Shown: positions 17,900-27,426 of the stretch, piece by piece
Position numbering within the stretch: position 1 is the first letter of the stretch
Layout: every line of letters begins with the position of its first letter
Assembly (NCBI RefSeq): GCF_016702655.1
Contig: NZ_JADJDO010000001.1
Location: forward strand, 496,001 to 560,000
Length of the DNA stretch: 64,000 nucleotides
From: Ideonella sp.
Lineage (GTDB): Bacteria > Pseudomonadota > Gammaproteobacteria > Burkholderiales > Burkholderiaceae_C
Direction: 5' to 3'
The notes under the pieces: model-generated
Told to the model about the DNA's origin: nothing
Database searches by the model: none
Seen by the model: the letters and a program-made list of their open reading frames with translations, nothing else
Made by a program: the position numbers and the translations under genes

Positions 17900-19249
17900 T
17901 CACCCCGCCGGCCAGCGCGCGCTGACGGCCAGCCCCGGCTCGGCGTGCTCGAAGGTGAGCCGCCCGCCGTGCGCCTTGACGATCAGCAGGCACAGGTACA
18001 GCCCGAGCCCGGCGCCGCCGGTGGCGCGCTGGCGGGCCGCATCGCTGCGGTACAGCGGCTGCGCCAGCTGCGCGAGCTGCTCGTCGCAGACGCCGGGGCC
18101 GTGGTCGCGCACGCGCAGCAGGACCTGGCCGCCGGCCGCGCGCGCGAGCGTCACCTCGGGCGGCCGGGGCGCGCCGGCGGCGTGGCGCAGCGCGTTGTCG
18201 ATCAGGTTGCGCAGCAGCAGCTTGAGGCGCATGGGGTCGGCCTGCACCGGGGGCATCGTGTCGTCGAGCTGCAGCGTCAGCGGCACGCCGGCGAACTGCG
18301 TGTCGACGAGCGCGCGCACGAGCGCCGGGAGGTGCACGGTCTCGGTCTGCAGCGCGGCGTGGCCGGAGGCGAGGCGTTCGCTCTCGAGCAGGTCGGCGAT
18401 GAGGTCGCGCATCGCCGCCAGGTCGCGCAGCAGCGCGTCGCGGGGCGCGCCCTCGGGGACGAGCTCGGCGTTGACGCGCGCGCGCGTGAGCGGGCTGCGC
18501 AGCTCGTGGCTGATCGCGAGCAGCAGCGCGCGCTTGGCGTCGAGCATGCCCTGCAGGCTGCGCGCCATGGTGTTGATGCGCTCGGCCAGATCGCCAAGCT
18601 CGTCGCGCCGCGGCGTGACGATGGGCTGTGCGAAGTCGCCGGCGCCGAAGCGCGTCACGCCGGCATCGATGGACTCGATCGGCCGCAGCAGCCGGCGCAC
18701 GACGGCATAGGCCGCGATCGTGAGCAGCAGCAGCACGGCGAGCGTCAGCCAGCCGATGAAGCGCGGCCGCGTGCTCTGCACGGGCGCCGCGAGGCCGAAG
18801 GTGATCCGGTGTCCGTCGGCGGTGGCGCGCACGAAATTCAGTCGCGCGGGGCCGTGGCCATCGTCGTCGTCATCGCCGTCGCCGCCCCAGTGGCGGCGGG
18901 CGCGGTCGCCGGGATGCGAGTCGTAGTTCAGCAGCGGGCCCTCGATGCGCACCGAGATCGGCAGGCGCGCCACCAGCGCCTGGGCGCGCGCGGCGTCGGG
19001 CGGGCTGCCGATCTCGGCCGCCAGGCGGTCGATGTAGTCGGCGGCGATGGGCCGCGCGTAGCTCGTCCAGCCGCCCGACAGCACGCGCTGCATGCCGAGC
19101 AGGAACACGCCCGTCATCGCCAGCGCGAGCAGCAGGAACAGCGTGACGAGGCGCCACTTCAGCGAGTGGCGCCAGCGCCGGCGCGTGGCCTGCCAGCGCG
19201 CGTGCGCAGCGTGCCAGCGGGCCCGGGGCGCGGCGGGATCGGGGCTCAT
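17900..19249 (-). CDS. Two-component sensor histidine kinase, CpxA-like
   Basis: An intact protein of 449 residues. Membrane helices lie at about 34-52 and 165-184 and enclose a periplasmic domain with an unusual run GGDGDDDDDGHG (residues 122-133). A HAMP linker, the phospho-acceptor His248 in ISHELRSPL, the N box NLIDNALRHA (348-357) and the DHGPGV and GGAGLGLYL nucleotide loops follow. It is the last gene of a Spy-like/regulator/kinase set, 16 bases after the regulator. The stimulus is probably envelope stress or a metal ion, judging by the acidic His-containing loop and the His-rich Spy-like partner; that is inference. Confidence 0.85.
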   Translation of the reverse strand: MSPDPAAPRARWHAAHARWQATRRRWRHSLKWRLVTLFLLLALAMTGVFLLGMQRVLSGGWTSYARPIAADYIDRLAAEIGSPPDAARAQALVARLPISVRIEGPLLNYDSHPGDRARRHWGGDGDDDDDGHGPARLNFVRATADGHRITFGLAAPVQSTRPRFIGWLTLAVLLLLTIAAYAVVRRLLRPIESIDAGVTRFGAGDFAQPIVTPRRDELGDLAERINTMARSLQGMLDAKRALLLAISHELRSPLTRARVNAELVPEGAPRDALLRDLAAMRDLIADLLESERLASGHAALQTETVHLPALVRALVDTQFAGVPLTLQLDDTMPPVQADPMRLKLLLRNLIDNALRHAAGAPRPPEVTLARAAGGQVLLRVRDHGPGVCDEQLAQLAQPLYRSDAARQRATGGAGLGLYLCLLIVKAHGGRLTFEHAEPGLAVSARWPAG

Positions 19250-19265
19250 CCGGTGCGCCGAACCT

Positions 19266-19946
19266 TCATGCCCTCACCCCGGCAAACGTGTAGCCGGCAT
19301 TGCGCAGCGTGTGGATGCAGTCCAGCGGCTCGAGCTTGCGGCGCAACCGGCTGACGAGGATGTCGACCGCGCGCGAGTGGATGTCTTCGGCCGAGCGGCC
19401 GCGCAGCTTCTCCAGGATGTCGTCGCGGCTGAAGACCTTGTGCGGCGCGCCGGCGAGCAGCGCGAGCAGCTCGAACTCGGTGCTCGTGAGCTCCACGCTG
19501 TCGGCGCCGCGCTGCACGCTGCGCCGGTCGAGGTCGATCGCGAGGCCTTCGAAGCGCAGTTGCCGCGAGCCGGCCGCCGCCCCGGACGCAGCGCGGCGCA
19601 GAATGGTCTGGATGCGCGCCAGCAGCTCGCGCGGCTCGAAGGGCTTGGGCAGGTAGTCGTCGGCGCCGAGTTCGAGGCCGACGACGCGGTCCATCACGTC
19701 GCCGCGCGCGGTGAGCATGATGATCGGCACGCCGCTCTCCTTGCGGATCGCGCGGCAGAGCTCGAAGCCGTCCATCTCGGGCAGCATCACGTCGAGGATG
19801 GCCGCGTCGAAGCCGCCCTCGCGCAGCCGGGCGAGCCCTGCGCTCGGCCGCGTGGCCTGCTGCAGTTCGAAGCCGGAACGCGCGAAGAAGGCCGCCAGCG
19901 GCGGCCCCAGGTGTTCATCGTCGTCGATCAGCAGCAGGCGAGGCAT
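19266..19946 (-). CDS. OmpR-family response regulator, CpxR-like
   Basis: 226 residues. The receiver domain shows the acidic pocket LLIDDDE, the phospho-acceptor Asp52 in AILDVMLPEMDG, the TAR switch (IIMLTARG) and Lys in LPKPF. The C-terminal winged helix has SVELTSTEFELLALLA and the recognition helix with DILVSRLRRKLEP. The cognate kinase lies just downstream and a Spy/CpxP-like gene upstream, so it probably activates that periplasmic gene and its own operon. Complete, with no anomalies. Confidence 0.9.
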   Translation of the reverse strand: MPRLLLIDDDEHLGPPLAAFFARSGFELQQATRPSAGLARLREGGFDAAILDVMLPEMDGFELCRAIRKESGVPIIMLTARGDVMDRVVGLELGADDYLPKPFEPRELLARIQTILRRAASGAAAGSRQLRFEGLAIDLDRRSVQRGADSVELTSTEFELLALLAGAPHKVFSRDDILEKLRGRSAEDIHSRAVDILVSRLRRKLEPLDCIHTLRNAGYTFAGVRA

Positions 19947-20039
19947 TCATCACCACCCGCGGCGCAACTTGGCCGCGCGGTCACTGTACCAATGGCCGAG
20001 CGGCGCGACGGGGTTGCGCGCCTCCTCATGCGACCGGGT

Positions 20040-20516
20040 TCAGCCACGCCACCCGTGATGCCCGCGCCGGGCCATGAACTCGCGGACCTTGGTCTGCTGC
20101 TCGGGGTTCAGGCTGTCGTAGAAGTCGGCCATCGCGGTGATCACGGCCGGGCTCGCGGCAGCAATGGCGCCGGTCTTGGCTTGGACCAGCGCGCTCGCCC
20201 GGGCGCGATCGAAGGCGGGGCCGGCGATCACGGCCGCAAACTCGGTGCGCGGGTCGCCGCCGGCGGCGAGCGCGTTGCGCTGCTCGCGCAGCGTATCGGC
20301 CAGCGTGCCGAGGCGCGCCTTCTGCGTCGCGTCGAGGTCGAGGCGGCTGGCGACTTTTTCGATCATGCGCTCCTTCATGCGCGCGGCATCCTCCGCGCTC
20401 ATCGAGCGCCAGCCGTGGCCGCAGCCATGTTCGCTGTACGACCAGGCGGCCACGCCGCCGAACAGGAGCGACGCGCCGAACACGCCGACGAGGGTACGCT
20501 TGAGCCAGGGTTTCAT
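20040..20516 (-). CDS. Spy/CpxP-family periplasmic protein
   Basis: 158 residues with an N-terminal membrane or signal segment (LVGVFGASLLFGGVAAW), then an all-helical domain with EDAARMKERMIEKVASRLDL and LDATQKARLGTLADTL, the LTxxQ-type pattern of Spy/CpxP/ZraP proteins, and NPEQQTKVREFMARRGHHGW near the end. His- and Cys-bearing segments at both ends (SEHGCGHGW, RRGHHGWRG) could bind metal. Such proteins act as periplasmic chaperones or as sensors that inhibit the kinase. It lies 93 bases upstream of the regulator gene on the same strand. Confidence 0.8.
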   Translation of the reverse strand: MKPWLKRTLVGVFGASLLFGGVAAWSYSEHGCGHGWRSMSAEDAARMKERMIEKVASRLDLDATQKARLGTLADTLREQRNALAAGGDPRTEFAAVIAGPAFDRARASALVQAKTGAIAAASPAVITAMADFYDSLNPEQQTKVREFMARRGHHGWRG

Positions 20517-20680
20517 CGGAGATCCTCTCGGGGCCGCTCGGGCCCGGTGATTGAACAGGGATCCCATCGTGCCGGGCGCTGCGCGCCGCGTCCTTTCGGC
20601 GCCGTATCGCTGCGTAACGTTATCTTTCGCGCGCGGCCGATGGCCCGCAGCGGTGCCGCCGCGTATGTCTTGAGAGCGGC

Positions 20681-21397
20681 CTATCCCCGCGCGCCGAAGC
20701 GCTGCGCGATCAGGGTCGTGATGTCGTGCACCTCGCGCCCGGTCGCGCGGCGCACGGCGCCGGCATAGGGCGGCAGGTTGGTGCACTCGAGGACGATGTG
20801 TCGCAGCGCCGGCACGCGCCGCACGAGGCGCAGCGCCGCTTCGACGACCTCGCGTTCGGCGTCGGCGCCGTCGAGTTCGGGCAGGTCGTCGAGCAGCGTG
20901 CGCTGCAGCGCACAGCCGGGAGCGAGACCCTCGACCGGCGTGTCGACGGCGGCGCCGGCGGCGCGCAGGTGAGCGGCCGTCAGCGCCGCGCCATCGACGG
21001 TCACGACACCGGCGTGCGCGAGCTCCGGCAGCAGCAACAGGCTCGAGGTGAACACCGGGACCGGCAGTGCGGCCTGCAATTCGCGCTGCCACAGCACGAG
21101 GAAGCCGCAGCTCGTCATGATCGCCGCCGCGCCCTGCTCGTCGACGAGCCTGCGCGCCGCGGCGATGAAAGGCTCGAGCAGCGCCGGGTCGCGTTCATGC
21201 ACCACACGCCGCGGCGAGGCACCGCAGACGACGGCATAGCGCAGCGGAAAGTCGAACGTCGCCGGGTTGCCGATGTCGCCGACGAGGCGCGGGAAACGCG
21301 TGTCGAGCATCAGCACGCCGAGCAAGCCGCTCGCGCCTCGAGGCCGGGCTTGCGGCGCCCCGGTCGGGGGGTGTTGCGGGCCGGCTGGAGGCGGCAT
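20681..21397 (-). CDS. Aspartate/glutamate/hydantoin racemase family protein
   Basis: The Asp/Glu racemase superfamily uses two cysteines without cofactor; both are visible, Cys in MTSCGFLVLW and Cys in LECTNLPPYAGAV. The body begins GVLMLDTRFPRLVGDIGNPA. The ATG at 21397 directly follows the stop of the monooxygenase gene, but the first 24 residues are a proline-rich low-complexity leader. TTG at 21325 or ATG at 21310 may be the true start. Substrate unknown. It precedes nothing on its strand until the Spy-like gene, with about 160 bases between. Confidence 0.75.
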   Translation of the reverse strand: MPPPAGPQHPPTGAPQARPRGASGLLGVLMLDTRFPRLVGDIGNPATFDFPLRYAVVCGASPRRVVHERDPALLEPFIAAARRLVDEQGAAAIMTSCGFLVLWQRELQAALPVPVFTSSLLLLPELAHAGVVTVDGAALTAAHLRAAGAAVDTPVEGLAPGCALQRTLLDDLPELDGADAEREVVEAALRLVRRVPALRHIVLECTNLPPYAGAVRRATGREVHDITTLIAQRFGARG

Positions 21398-22689
21398 TCA
21401 GGGGAACGGGTAAGGCTGATCGTCCGGCGTGTCGAGCGCGATGCGGCGGTAGTGCGCGCGCCAGGTGTCGGGCGGGTAGCTCGCCGGGTCGCGCGGCGCG
21501 AGGTAGTCGGCGATGTCGAAGTGATTGACGTGGCCGGCAAGCGCTTCGCAATCGAGTCGTGCGGTGCCTGCGATGTGCGACATGATCGAACGACACAGCA
21601 GCGAGTAGGCCCAGGGCGCGGCGCCAATGCCGTCCAGGCCCACGCCCGGAAGTAAAGGTTCGCGGCATCCAGGCTGCGGAAGATGCAGCCGCAGCGCGCT
21701 GCCAGCGCCGGCAGCGTGCGCAGCGAGGCGATCGCGGGATCGTCGAAGTACGCCAGGTCGACGCCGTAGCCGGCCCCAGAGCAAGGGGCTCGACGCGTTG
21801 CCCGTCGGACAGCGTGACCGTGCGGCCGGCGATGGCGGTCACGCAGCCGCGATGGCGGTCGATCTGCGCGAAGTGCTCGACCATGCCCGGCCGGCCGGGG
21901 ATCAGCTCGTCGTGCCGAACGTCGAAGTCGTGCCCGGGCATGAGTTCGTCGATGCCGAACTTCGCATAGCGCGTGCGCATGTCGGCGCCATGGCGGCGTC
22001 GCCCGCCGACGCGTCGCTGGCCGCAGGACCGCGCACGCTGCCCGCGACGTGCTTGGGCTTGCGCGTCGGCACGCACCGCGCATGGCCGCGGTAGACCCAG
22101 GCGACCCGCCGGCGCCGTGCTCAAGCACAGATCGAGCAGGTCGAATGCGGAAGCACCGCCGCCGACCACGAGCACGTCACGCCCGGCGAGTTCGACCGGG
22201 TCGCGCAGCGCGCTCGAGTGCCGTTCGCGCACGCTGCTGTGCGCACGCTCGACCGGCGGAATCAGCGGCGTGTTGTGCGCCCCCGTTGCGGCAACCAGGT
22301 GCCGCGCACGCACCTCACCAAGCGATGTGACAAGTTCCCAGCCCGGACCCGACCCCGAAGAAGTGACGGCGCGGGCATGCCGCACCGGCGTGTCGAAGCG
22401 GATGCCGTCGGCGAGGCCGAAGCGCGCGACCCAGGCCTCGATGTTGGCCAGGATGTGCGGCTGCGTCGCGCCGTGCAGCGGCAGGTCGCCGAGCGCCCAG
22501 TCGGCGGGGCTGATCTGGATGTCCTGCCACGCCGGGAGCTCCCGCCACAGGCCGCCGACGCCGCCCTGGCGTTCGAGCACGATCGCGTCGAGCCCGGCCC
22601 GGCGCGCGTAGGTCAGGGCAACGACGCCGGCCAGGCCGGCGCCAAGCGCGATCTGGCGCGCGCGCGTTGGCTGGATTCCGCCAAGCCAT
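21398..22689 (-). pseudogene. Flavin-containing monooxygenase-like protein, frameshifted
   Basis: The N-terminal FAD site is GAGLAGVVALTYARRAGLDA followed by VLERQGGVGGLWREL, and the NADPH site is DVLVVGGGASAFDLLD. Later blocks are VAWVYRGHARCVPTRKPKH (after a frame change), YAKFGIDELMPG, FAQIDRHRGCVTAIAGRTV and, near the end, HVNHFDIADYLAPRDPASY. Frame changes are needed at about 22650, 22115, 22000 and 21780. The family oxidises N- or S-containing or ketone substrates; which one cannot be told. The start is placed at ATG 22689. The stop abuts the racemase ATG, so the two genes were probably one operon. Confidence 0.7.
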
Positions 22690-22769
22690 CGCGCGGGGAA
22701 GCCCCAAGGGGCGGCGCTGCCGACACACCTTATGCTCTGCACACTCCACCCCGTTGCGACAGGATCGCC

Positions 22770-23747
22770 ATGAACATTTCCCGACTTGCCTGTGTCCTCG
22801 GCGCAGCTACGCTCGGCCTCGCCGGCCTGGCCCAGGCCCAGACCAAGTGGGACCTGCCCGCCGGTTACTCGGCGAGCAACTTCCACACCGAGAACCTGGT
22901 GCAGTTCGCCAGCGACGTCGACAAGGCGACGGGCGGCAAGCTCAAGATCACGGTGCACGCCAACGGGTCGCTGTTCAAGGCGCCCGAGATCAAGCGCGCG
23001 GTGCAGGGCGGGCAGGCGCAGATCGGCGAGATCCTGCTCGTCAACTTCGAGAACGAGAACGCGCTCTTCGGCGTCGACGGCCTGCCCTTCCTCGCCACCG
23101 GGTATCCGCAGGCGAAGAAGCTCGCCGCGGCGCAGAAGCCCGCGCTCGACAAGGTCCTCGCGGCGCAGGGCATCAAGCTGCTCTACACCGTGCCGTGGCC
23201 GCCGCAGGGCATCTATGCCAACAAGCAGATCGGCTCGGTGGCCGAGATGCGCGGCCTGAAGTGGCGCGCCTACAGCCCGGCGACGGCCAAGATCGCCGAA
23301 CTCGTCGGCGCACAGCCGGTGACGGTGCAGGCCGCCGAGTTGTCGCAGGCGCTCGCCACGGGCCTCGTCAACAGCTACATGAGTTCGGGATCGACCGGCT
23401 ACGACACCAAGACCTACGAGACGCTCAAGTTCTGGCACGACACCCAGGCCTGGCTGCCCAAGAACGCGATCATCGTCAACCAGGCCGCGTTCAACGCGCT
23501 CGACGCAGCGACGCAGCAGGCAGTCCTGAAGGCGGCGACGGACGCCGAGCTGCGCGGCTGGAAGATCAGCCAGGAGAAGAACGACTGGTACAAGAAGGCA
23601 CTGGCCGAGAAAGGCATGACGATCGTCGCGCCCTCGCCCAAGCTCGTCGGGGATCTGAAACAGGTCGGCAGCATCATGCTCGTCGACTGGGAGAAGAAGG
23701 CCGGCGCCGACGGTGCGGCGGTGCTCGCTGCGTTCCGCAAGCCGTGA
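22770..23747 (+). CDS. TRAP transporter substrate-binding protein (DctP)
   Basis: 325 residues with a Sec signal peptide (MNISRLACVLGAATLGLAGLA|QA). The mature part has the DctP layout: DLPAGYSASNFHTENLVQFA, DKATGGKLKITVHANGSLF, and the ligand-loop segment LKWRAYSPATAKIAELVGAQ, in which the Arg normally binds a carboxylate ligand. It is followed at once by small and large permease genes, giving a complete P-Q-M operon that is divergent from the monooxygenase. The substrate is probably an organic acid, not specified by sequence. Confidence 0.88.
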   Translation: MNISRLACVLGAATLGLAGLAQAQTKWDLPAGYSASNFHTENLVQFASDVDKATGGKLKITVHANGSLFKAPEIKRAVQGGQAQIGEILLVNFENENALFGVDGLPFLATGYPQAKKLAAAQKPALDKVLAAQGIKLLYTVPWPPQGIYANKQIGSVAEMRGLKWRAYSPATAKIAELVGAQPVTVQAAELSQALATGLVNSYMSSGSTGYDTKTYETLKFWHDTQAWLPKNAIIVNQAAFNALDAATQQAVLKAATDAELRGWKISQEKNDWYKKALAEKGMTIVAPSPKLVGDLKQVGSIMLVDWEKKAGADGAAVLAAFRKP

Positions 23748-23776
23748 CGCTGCCGCGCTGAGAAGCGCTGCCCGCC

Positions 23777-24286
23777 GTGCGCAACGCGCTCGACCGCCTC
23801 TACGATGCCGCGGCGGCGCTCGCGGCACTGTTCATGGTCGGGCTGCTGGCGATGGTGCTGCTGTCGATCGTCAGCCGCCAGTTGCACTTTCACGTTCCCG
23901 GCACCGACGCCTATGCCGGCTATCTGATGGCCGGCGCCGGCTTCCTCGCGCTCGCGCATACGCTCAAGCGCGGCGAACACATCCGCGTCACGCTGCTCCT
24001 GTCGGCGCTGCCGGGCGCCGGGCGGCGCGCGCTCGAGCTGTGGTCGCTCGCTGCGGCGTCGCTGCTCGCCTGGCTGTTCGCGTTCTATGCGGCCCGGCTC
24101 GCCTGGCAGTCACACGCCTTCCACGACGTGTCGACCGCCAGCGACGCGACGCCGCTGTGGCTGCCCCAGTTGGCGATGGCCCTCGGCACGCTGATCCTGG
24201 CGATCGCCTTCGTCGACGAGTTCGTGCTCGAACTGCGCGGCCGGCGGCGCGCGGCCCAGAGCGCCGAGATGCTGCACAACGAATGA
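23777..24286 (+). CDS. TRAP transporter small permease (DctQ)
   Basis: 169 residues starting from GTG, 29 bases after the binding-protein gene. Four hydrophobic helices are visible (AALAALFMVGLLAMVLLSIV, YLMAGAGFLALAHTLKRG, SLAAASLLAWLFAFYAARLA, LAMALGTLILAIAFVDEF). The segment LKRGEHIRVTLLL between helices 2 and 3 is the DctQ signature. It forms the membrane complex with the large subunit encoded next. Intact. Confidence 0.85.
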   Translation: MRNALDRLYDAAAALAALFMVGLLAMVLLSIVSRQLHFHVPGTDAYAGYLMAGAGFLALAHTLKRGEHIRVTLLLSALPGAGRRALELWSLAAASLLAWLFAFYAARLAWQSHAFHDVSTASDATPLWLPQLAMALGTLILAIAFVDEFVLELRGRRRAAQSAEMLHNE

Positions 24287-24296
24287 GCGCCTGCCG

Positions 24297-25598
24297 GTGA
24301 ACGAGGTCGCCGTCACCGCGCTGCTCGTCGTGGCGCTGTTCATGATCCTCGCCAGCGGCGTCTGGATCGGGCTCACGCTGTCGGGCGTGGCCTGGATCGG
24401 CATGCAGCTCTTCTCGTCGCGGCCGGCCGGCGACGCGATGGCGGTCACGATCTGGGGCTCGTCGTCGAGCTGGACGCTGACCGCGCTGCCGCTCTTCATC
24501 TGGATGGGCGAGATCCTGTTTCGCACGCGGCTCTCGCAGGACATGTTTCGCGGCCTCGCGCCGTGGATGCAGCGCCTGCCCGGGCGCCTGCTGCACACCA
24601 ACGTGATCGGCTGCGCGATCTTCGCCGCCGTGTCGGGCTCGAGCGCCGCCACCTGCGCGACCATCGGCAAGATGAGCCTGCCCGAGCTGGCCAAACGCGG
24701 CTATCCGGATGCGATGGCCGTCGGCTCGCTGGCCGGCGCCGGCACGCTCGGCCTGCTGATCCCGCCCTCGATCATCATGATCGTCTACGGCGTGATCGCC
24801 GACGTATCGATCTCCGAGCTCTTCATCGCGGGCGTGCTGCCGGGCGTCCTGCTCGCGCTGCTGTTCTCGGGCTACATCGCGCTCTGGGCCTGGCGCAACC
24901 CCAGCCAAGTGCCGCCGCCGGACGCGCCGCTGAGCCTGCGCGAGAAGCTGCGCGAGTCGCGCAACCTGATCCCCGTCGTGCTGCTGATCCTGGCCGTGCT
25001 GGGCTCGATCTACGCCGGCATTGCCACCGCCACCGAGGCCGCGGCGGTCGGCGTCGTCGGCGCGCTGTTGATCTCGGGCCTGCAGGGGTCGCTGTCGTGG
25101 ACAGCCTTTCGCGAGTCGCTGATGGGCGGCACGCGGCTGTACTGCATGATCGCGCTGATCCTCGCCGGGGCGTCATTCCTCACGCTCTCGATGGGCTACA
25201 TCGGCCTGCCCCGCCACTTGGCAGAATGGATCGCGTCGCTCGGCCTGAGCCAGTTCCAACTCATCCTGATGCTGGCCGCGTTCTACGTCGTGCTGGGCTG
25301 CTTCCTGGACGGCATCTCGATGGTGGTGCTGACGATGGGCGTGCTGCTGCCCACCATCCAGAAGGCGGGCATCGACCCGCTGTGGTTCGGCATCTTCGTC
25401 GTGCTCGTGGTCGAGATGGCGCAGATCACGCCGCCGGTCGGCTTCAACCTGTTCGTGCTGCAGGGCATGACCGGACGCGAGATCACCTGGATCGCCAGGG
25501 TCACGCTGCCGTTCTTCGTGCTGATGGGCGTGGCGATCCTGCTCGTCTACTTCGTGCCGGCGATCGTGACCTGGCTGCCGGCGCAGATGCGCGGCTGA
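24297..25598 (+). CDS. TRAP transporter large permease (DctM)
   Basis: 433 residues, start GTG 24297, ten bases after the small-subunit stop. About a dozen membrane helices are visible, with the family motifs LPLFIWMGEILF, GSSAATCATIGKMSLPEL, GTLGLLIPPSIIMIVYGVI, TATEAAAVGVVGAL and QITPPVGFNLFVLQGM. It drives sodium- or proton-coupled uptake of the ligand delivered by the DctP protein. Length and motifs are normal. Confidence 0.9.
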   Translation: MNEVAVTALLVVALFMILASGVWIGLTLSGVAWIGMQLFSSRPAGDAMAVTIWGSSSSWTLTALPLFIWMGEILFRTRLSQDMFRGLAPWMQRLPGRLLHTNVIGCAIFAAVSGSSAATCATIGKMSLPELAKRGYPDAMAVGSLAGAGTLGLLIPPSIIMIVYGVIADVSISELFIAGVLPGVLLALLFSGYIALWAWRNPSQVPPPDAPLSLREKLRESRNLIPVVLLILAVLGSIYAGIATATEAAAVGVVGALLISGLQGSLSWTAFRESLMGGTRLYCMIALILAGASFLTLSMGYIGLPRHLAEWIASLGLSQFQLILMLAAFYVVLGCFLDGISMVVLTMGVLLPTIQKAGIDPLWFGIFVVLVVEMAQITPPVGFNLFVLQGMTGREITWIARVTLPFFVLMGVAILLVYFVPAIVTWLPAQMRG

Positions 25599-25660
25599 GA
25601 TCGGCACGAGCGTAGTATCAGCGCACCACCAGGCGTCGGTGGGGCAAGCGAAGGAACGTG

Positions 25661-26683
25661 ATGCCAGAAGGAATCGCCGGCCTGCGCGTGACCGTGAAGC
25701 GCTTGGCCGCAGTCGCCGCCGCTTCGCTCCTCCTGACCGCACCGGTTGCGGGCCTTGCGCAGTCGCCGGAGAAGAAGGTTCACATCGGCATCCTCGTCGG
25801 CGGCAGCCCGGCGCAGCGCGGCCACCTGGAATTGGCGCTGTTGCAGGGCCTGCGCGAGCAGGGCTACGTCGAGGGCATGAACTTGGTCCTCGAGCGCCGC
25901 TACACCGATAGCAACCTCGAGCAGACGCCGGCGTTCGCGCGCGAACTGGCGGCGATGAAGCTCGATGCCGTGGTCACCACCTGCACGCCGACGACGCGCG
26001 CGGCACAGCAGGCGTTCGGCTCGACGCCGATCGTGATGGCGGCCGTCGCCGACCCGGTCGGGCAGCGCCTGATCGCGAGCCTCGCCAGGCCGGGCGCCAA
26101 CATCACCGGCCTGTCGAGCCAGGCCGAAGACATCATGCCCAAGATGCTGGAGTTGTTCGCGAGTGTCTTGCCCAGGCCGGCGACTGTCGCGGTACTCGCC
26201 GACGCGCGAAGCGAAACCCACCCGCGCATGTGGCAGGCGCTGGTCCCGGCCGCGCAGACGCTGAAGATCAAGCTGGTGAAGATCGACGTCGGCAGGCCCT
26301 CCGACACCGCCCTGCCTGCTGCATTCGAGACCGCGGTGCGCGAGAAGGCCGGCGCGGTCCTGGTGCTGCCCGACGAGCCGATGTTCCTGATCCGGCGCGC
26401 GACCATCGTAGCGCTCGCGGCCGGGCACGGCCTGCCGGCTTTCTATGGGGCGAGGGAGTTCGTCGATGACGGCGGATTGATGAGCTACGGCGAAAACCTT
26501 CGCGCCGCCTACCGCCATGCCGCCGCGTATATCGACCAGGTGGCCCGTGGCGCGAACCCGGGTGAGCTTCCGGTCCAGCAGCCGACTCGGTTCGAGCTGG
26601 TCATCAACATGAAGACCGCCAGGTCGCTGAGCATCGCCATCCCGCGAACGATGCTGCTCCGCGCGGACGAGGTGATCGAGTAA
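25661..26683 (+). CDS. ABC_sub_bind-family periplasmic binding protein
   Basis: 340 residues. I chose ATG 25661 over GTG 25658 because AAGGA lies five bases before it. The signal peptide ends at AGLAQS. The mature protein follows the PF04392 pattern: VHIGILVGGSPAQRGHLELA, LREQGYVEGMNLVLERRYTD, IVMAAVADPVGQRLIASLAR and PGANITGLSSQAEDIMPKML, then GLMSYGENLRAAYRHAAAYI near the end. Members abound in Burkholderiales without adjacent permeases, as here. The ligand is unknown. Confidence 0.85.
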   Translation: MPEGIAGLRVTVKRLAAVAAASLLLTAPVAGLAQSPEKKVHIGILVGGSPAQRGHLELALLQGLREQGYVEGMNLVLERRYTDSNLEQTPAFARELAAMKLDAVVTTCTPTTRAAQQAFGSTPIVMAAVADPVGQRLIASLARPGANITGLSSQAEDIMPKMLELFASVLPRPATVAVLADARSETHPRMWQALVPAAQTLKIKLVKIDVGRPSDTALPAAFETAVREKAGAVLVLPDEPMFLIRRATIVALAAGHGLPAFYGAREFVDDGGLMSYGENLRAAYRHAAAYIDQVARGANPGELPVQQPTRFELVINMKTARSLSIAIPRTMLLRADEVIE

Positions 26684-26740
26684 GTCGCGTGCCGAGCGCT
26701 GCAGAGCGCGCAGCGCACGGTACGCTTTGGAATCGATGAC

Positions 26741-27393
26741 ATGTACCTGCCCGCCCACTTCGAGGAAACACGCACCGAGGCGCTGCACGAACTGATCCGC
26801 GCCCAGCCGTTGGGGACGCTGATCACGCTGAACACGCGGGCGAGTTGCAGGCCAACCCGATACCATTCCTGATCGACCCCGGCCCGCGCGAGCAGGGCGC
26901 GCTGCGCGGCCACGTCGCGCGCGCCAATCCGCTCTGGCGCGAGACGAATACGCAAGCCGAGGTGCTCGTCGTCTTCCAGGGCGCGCAAAGCTACGTCAGC
27001 CCGGGCTGGTATCCGAGCAAGGCGGAGCACGGCAAGGTCGTGCCGACCTGGAACTACGTCGTCGTGCAGGCACGCGGCCGGCTGCGCGCGATCGACGACG
27101 CGGCCTGGGTGCGCGCGCTGGTGGCGCGCCTGACCGCTCGCTTCGAGTCGGCGCAGGCGGCGCCGTGGCGCATCGCCGACGCGCCGCCCGACTACATCGA
27201 ATCGATGCTGCGCGCGATCGTCGGCATCGAGATCGAACTCACGGCGCTGGTCGGCAAATGGAAGGTGAGCCAGAACCGAAGTGCCGCCGACCGCGACGGC
27301 GTCGCAGCCGGGCTGGCGGCCCTGGCCGCGCAGACCGGCGATGCGGCGGCTGCCGCGATGGCCGCCGAAGTCGCGCGGCGCTCGGCGGGCTGA
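26741..27393 (+). pseudogene. PaiB/FMN-binding negative transcriptional regulator, one frameshift
   Basis: It starts MYLPAHFEETRTEALHELIR, the usual N terminus of PaiB proteins. Near 26845 one base shifts the frame just before LQANPIPFLID. The remainder is intact with NPLWRE, AQSYVSPGWYPSK (FMN/active-site region of the split-barrel fold), VPTWNYVVVQARG and, near the end, LVGKWKVSQNRSAADRDGV. The family has been described as negative regulators of sporulation or proteases in Bacillus, but it is a flavin-binding split-barrel fold and the role here is open. A single-base error is the likeliest explanation of the break. Confidence 0.75.
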
Positions 27394-27426
27394 AAGCGGG
27401 CGGCGCCTGCTGCCGCGCGCCAGGCG

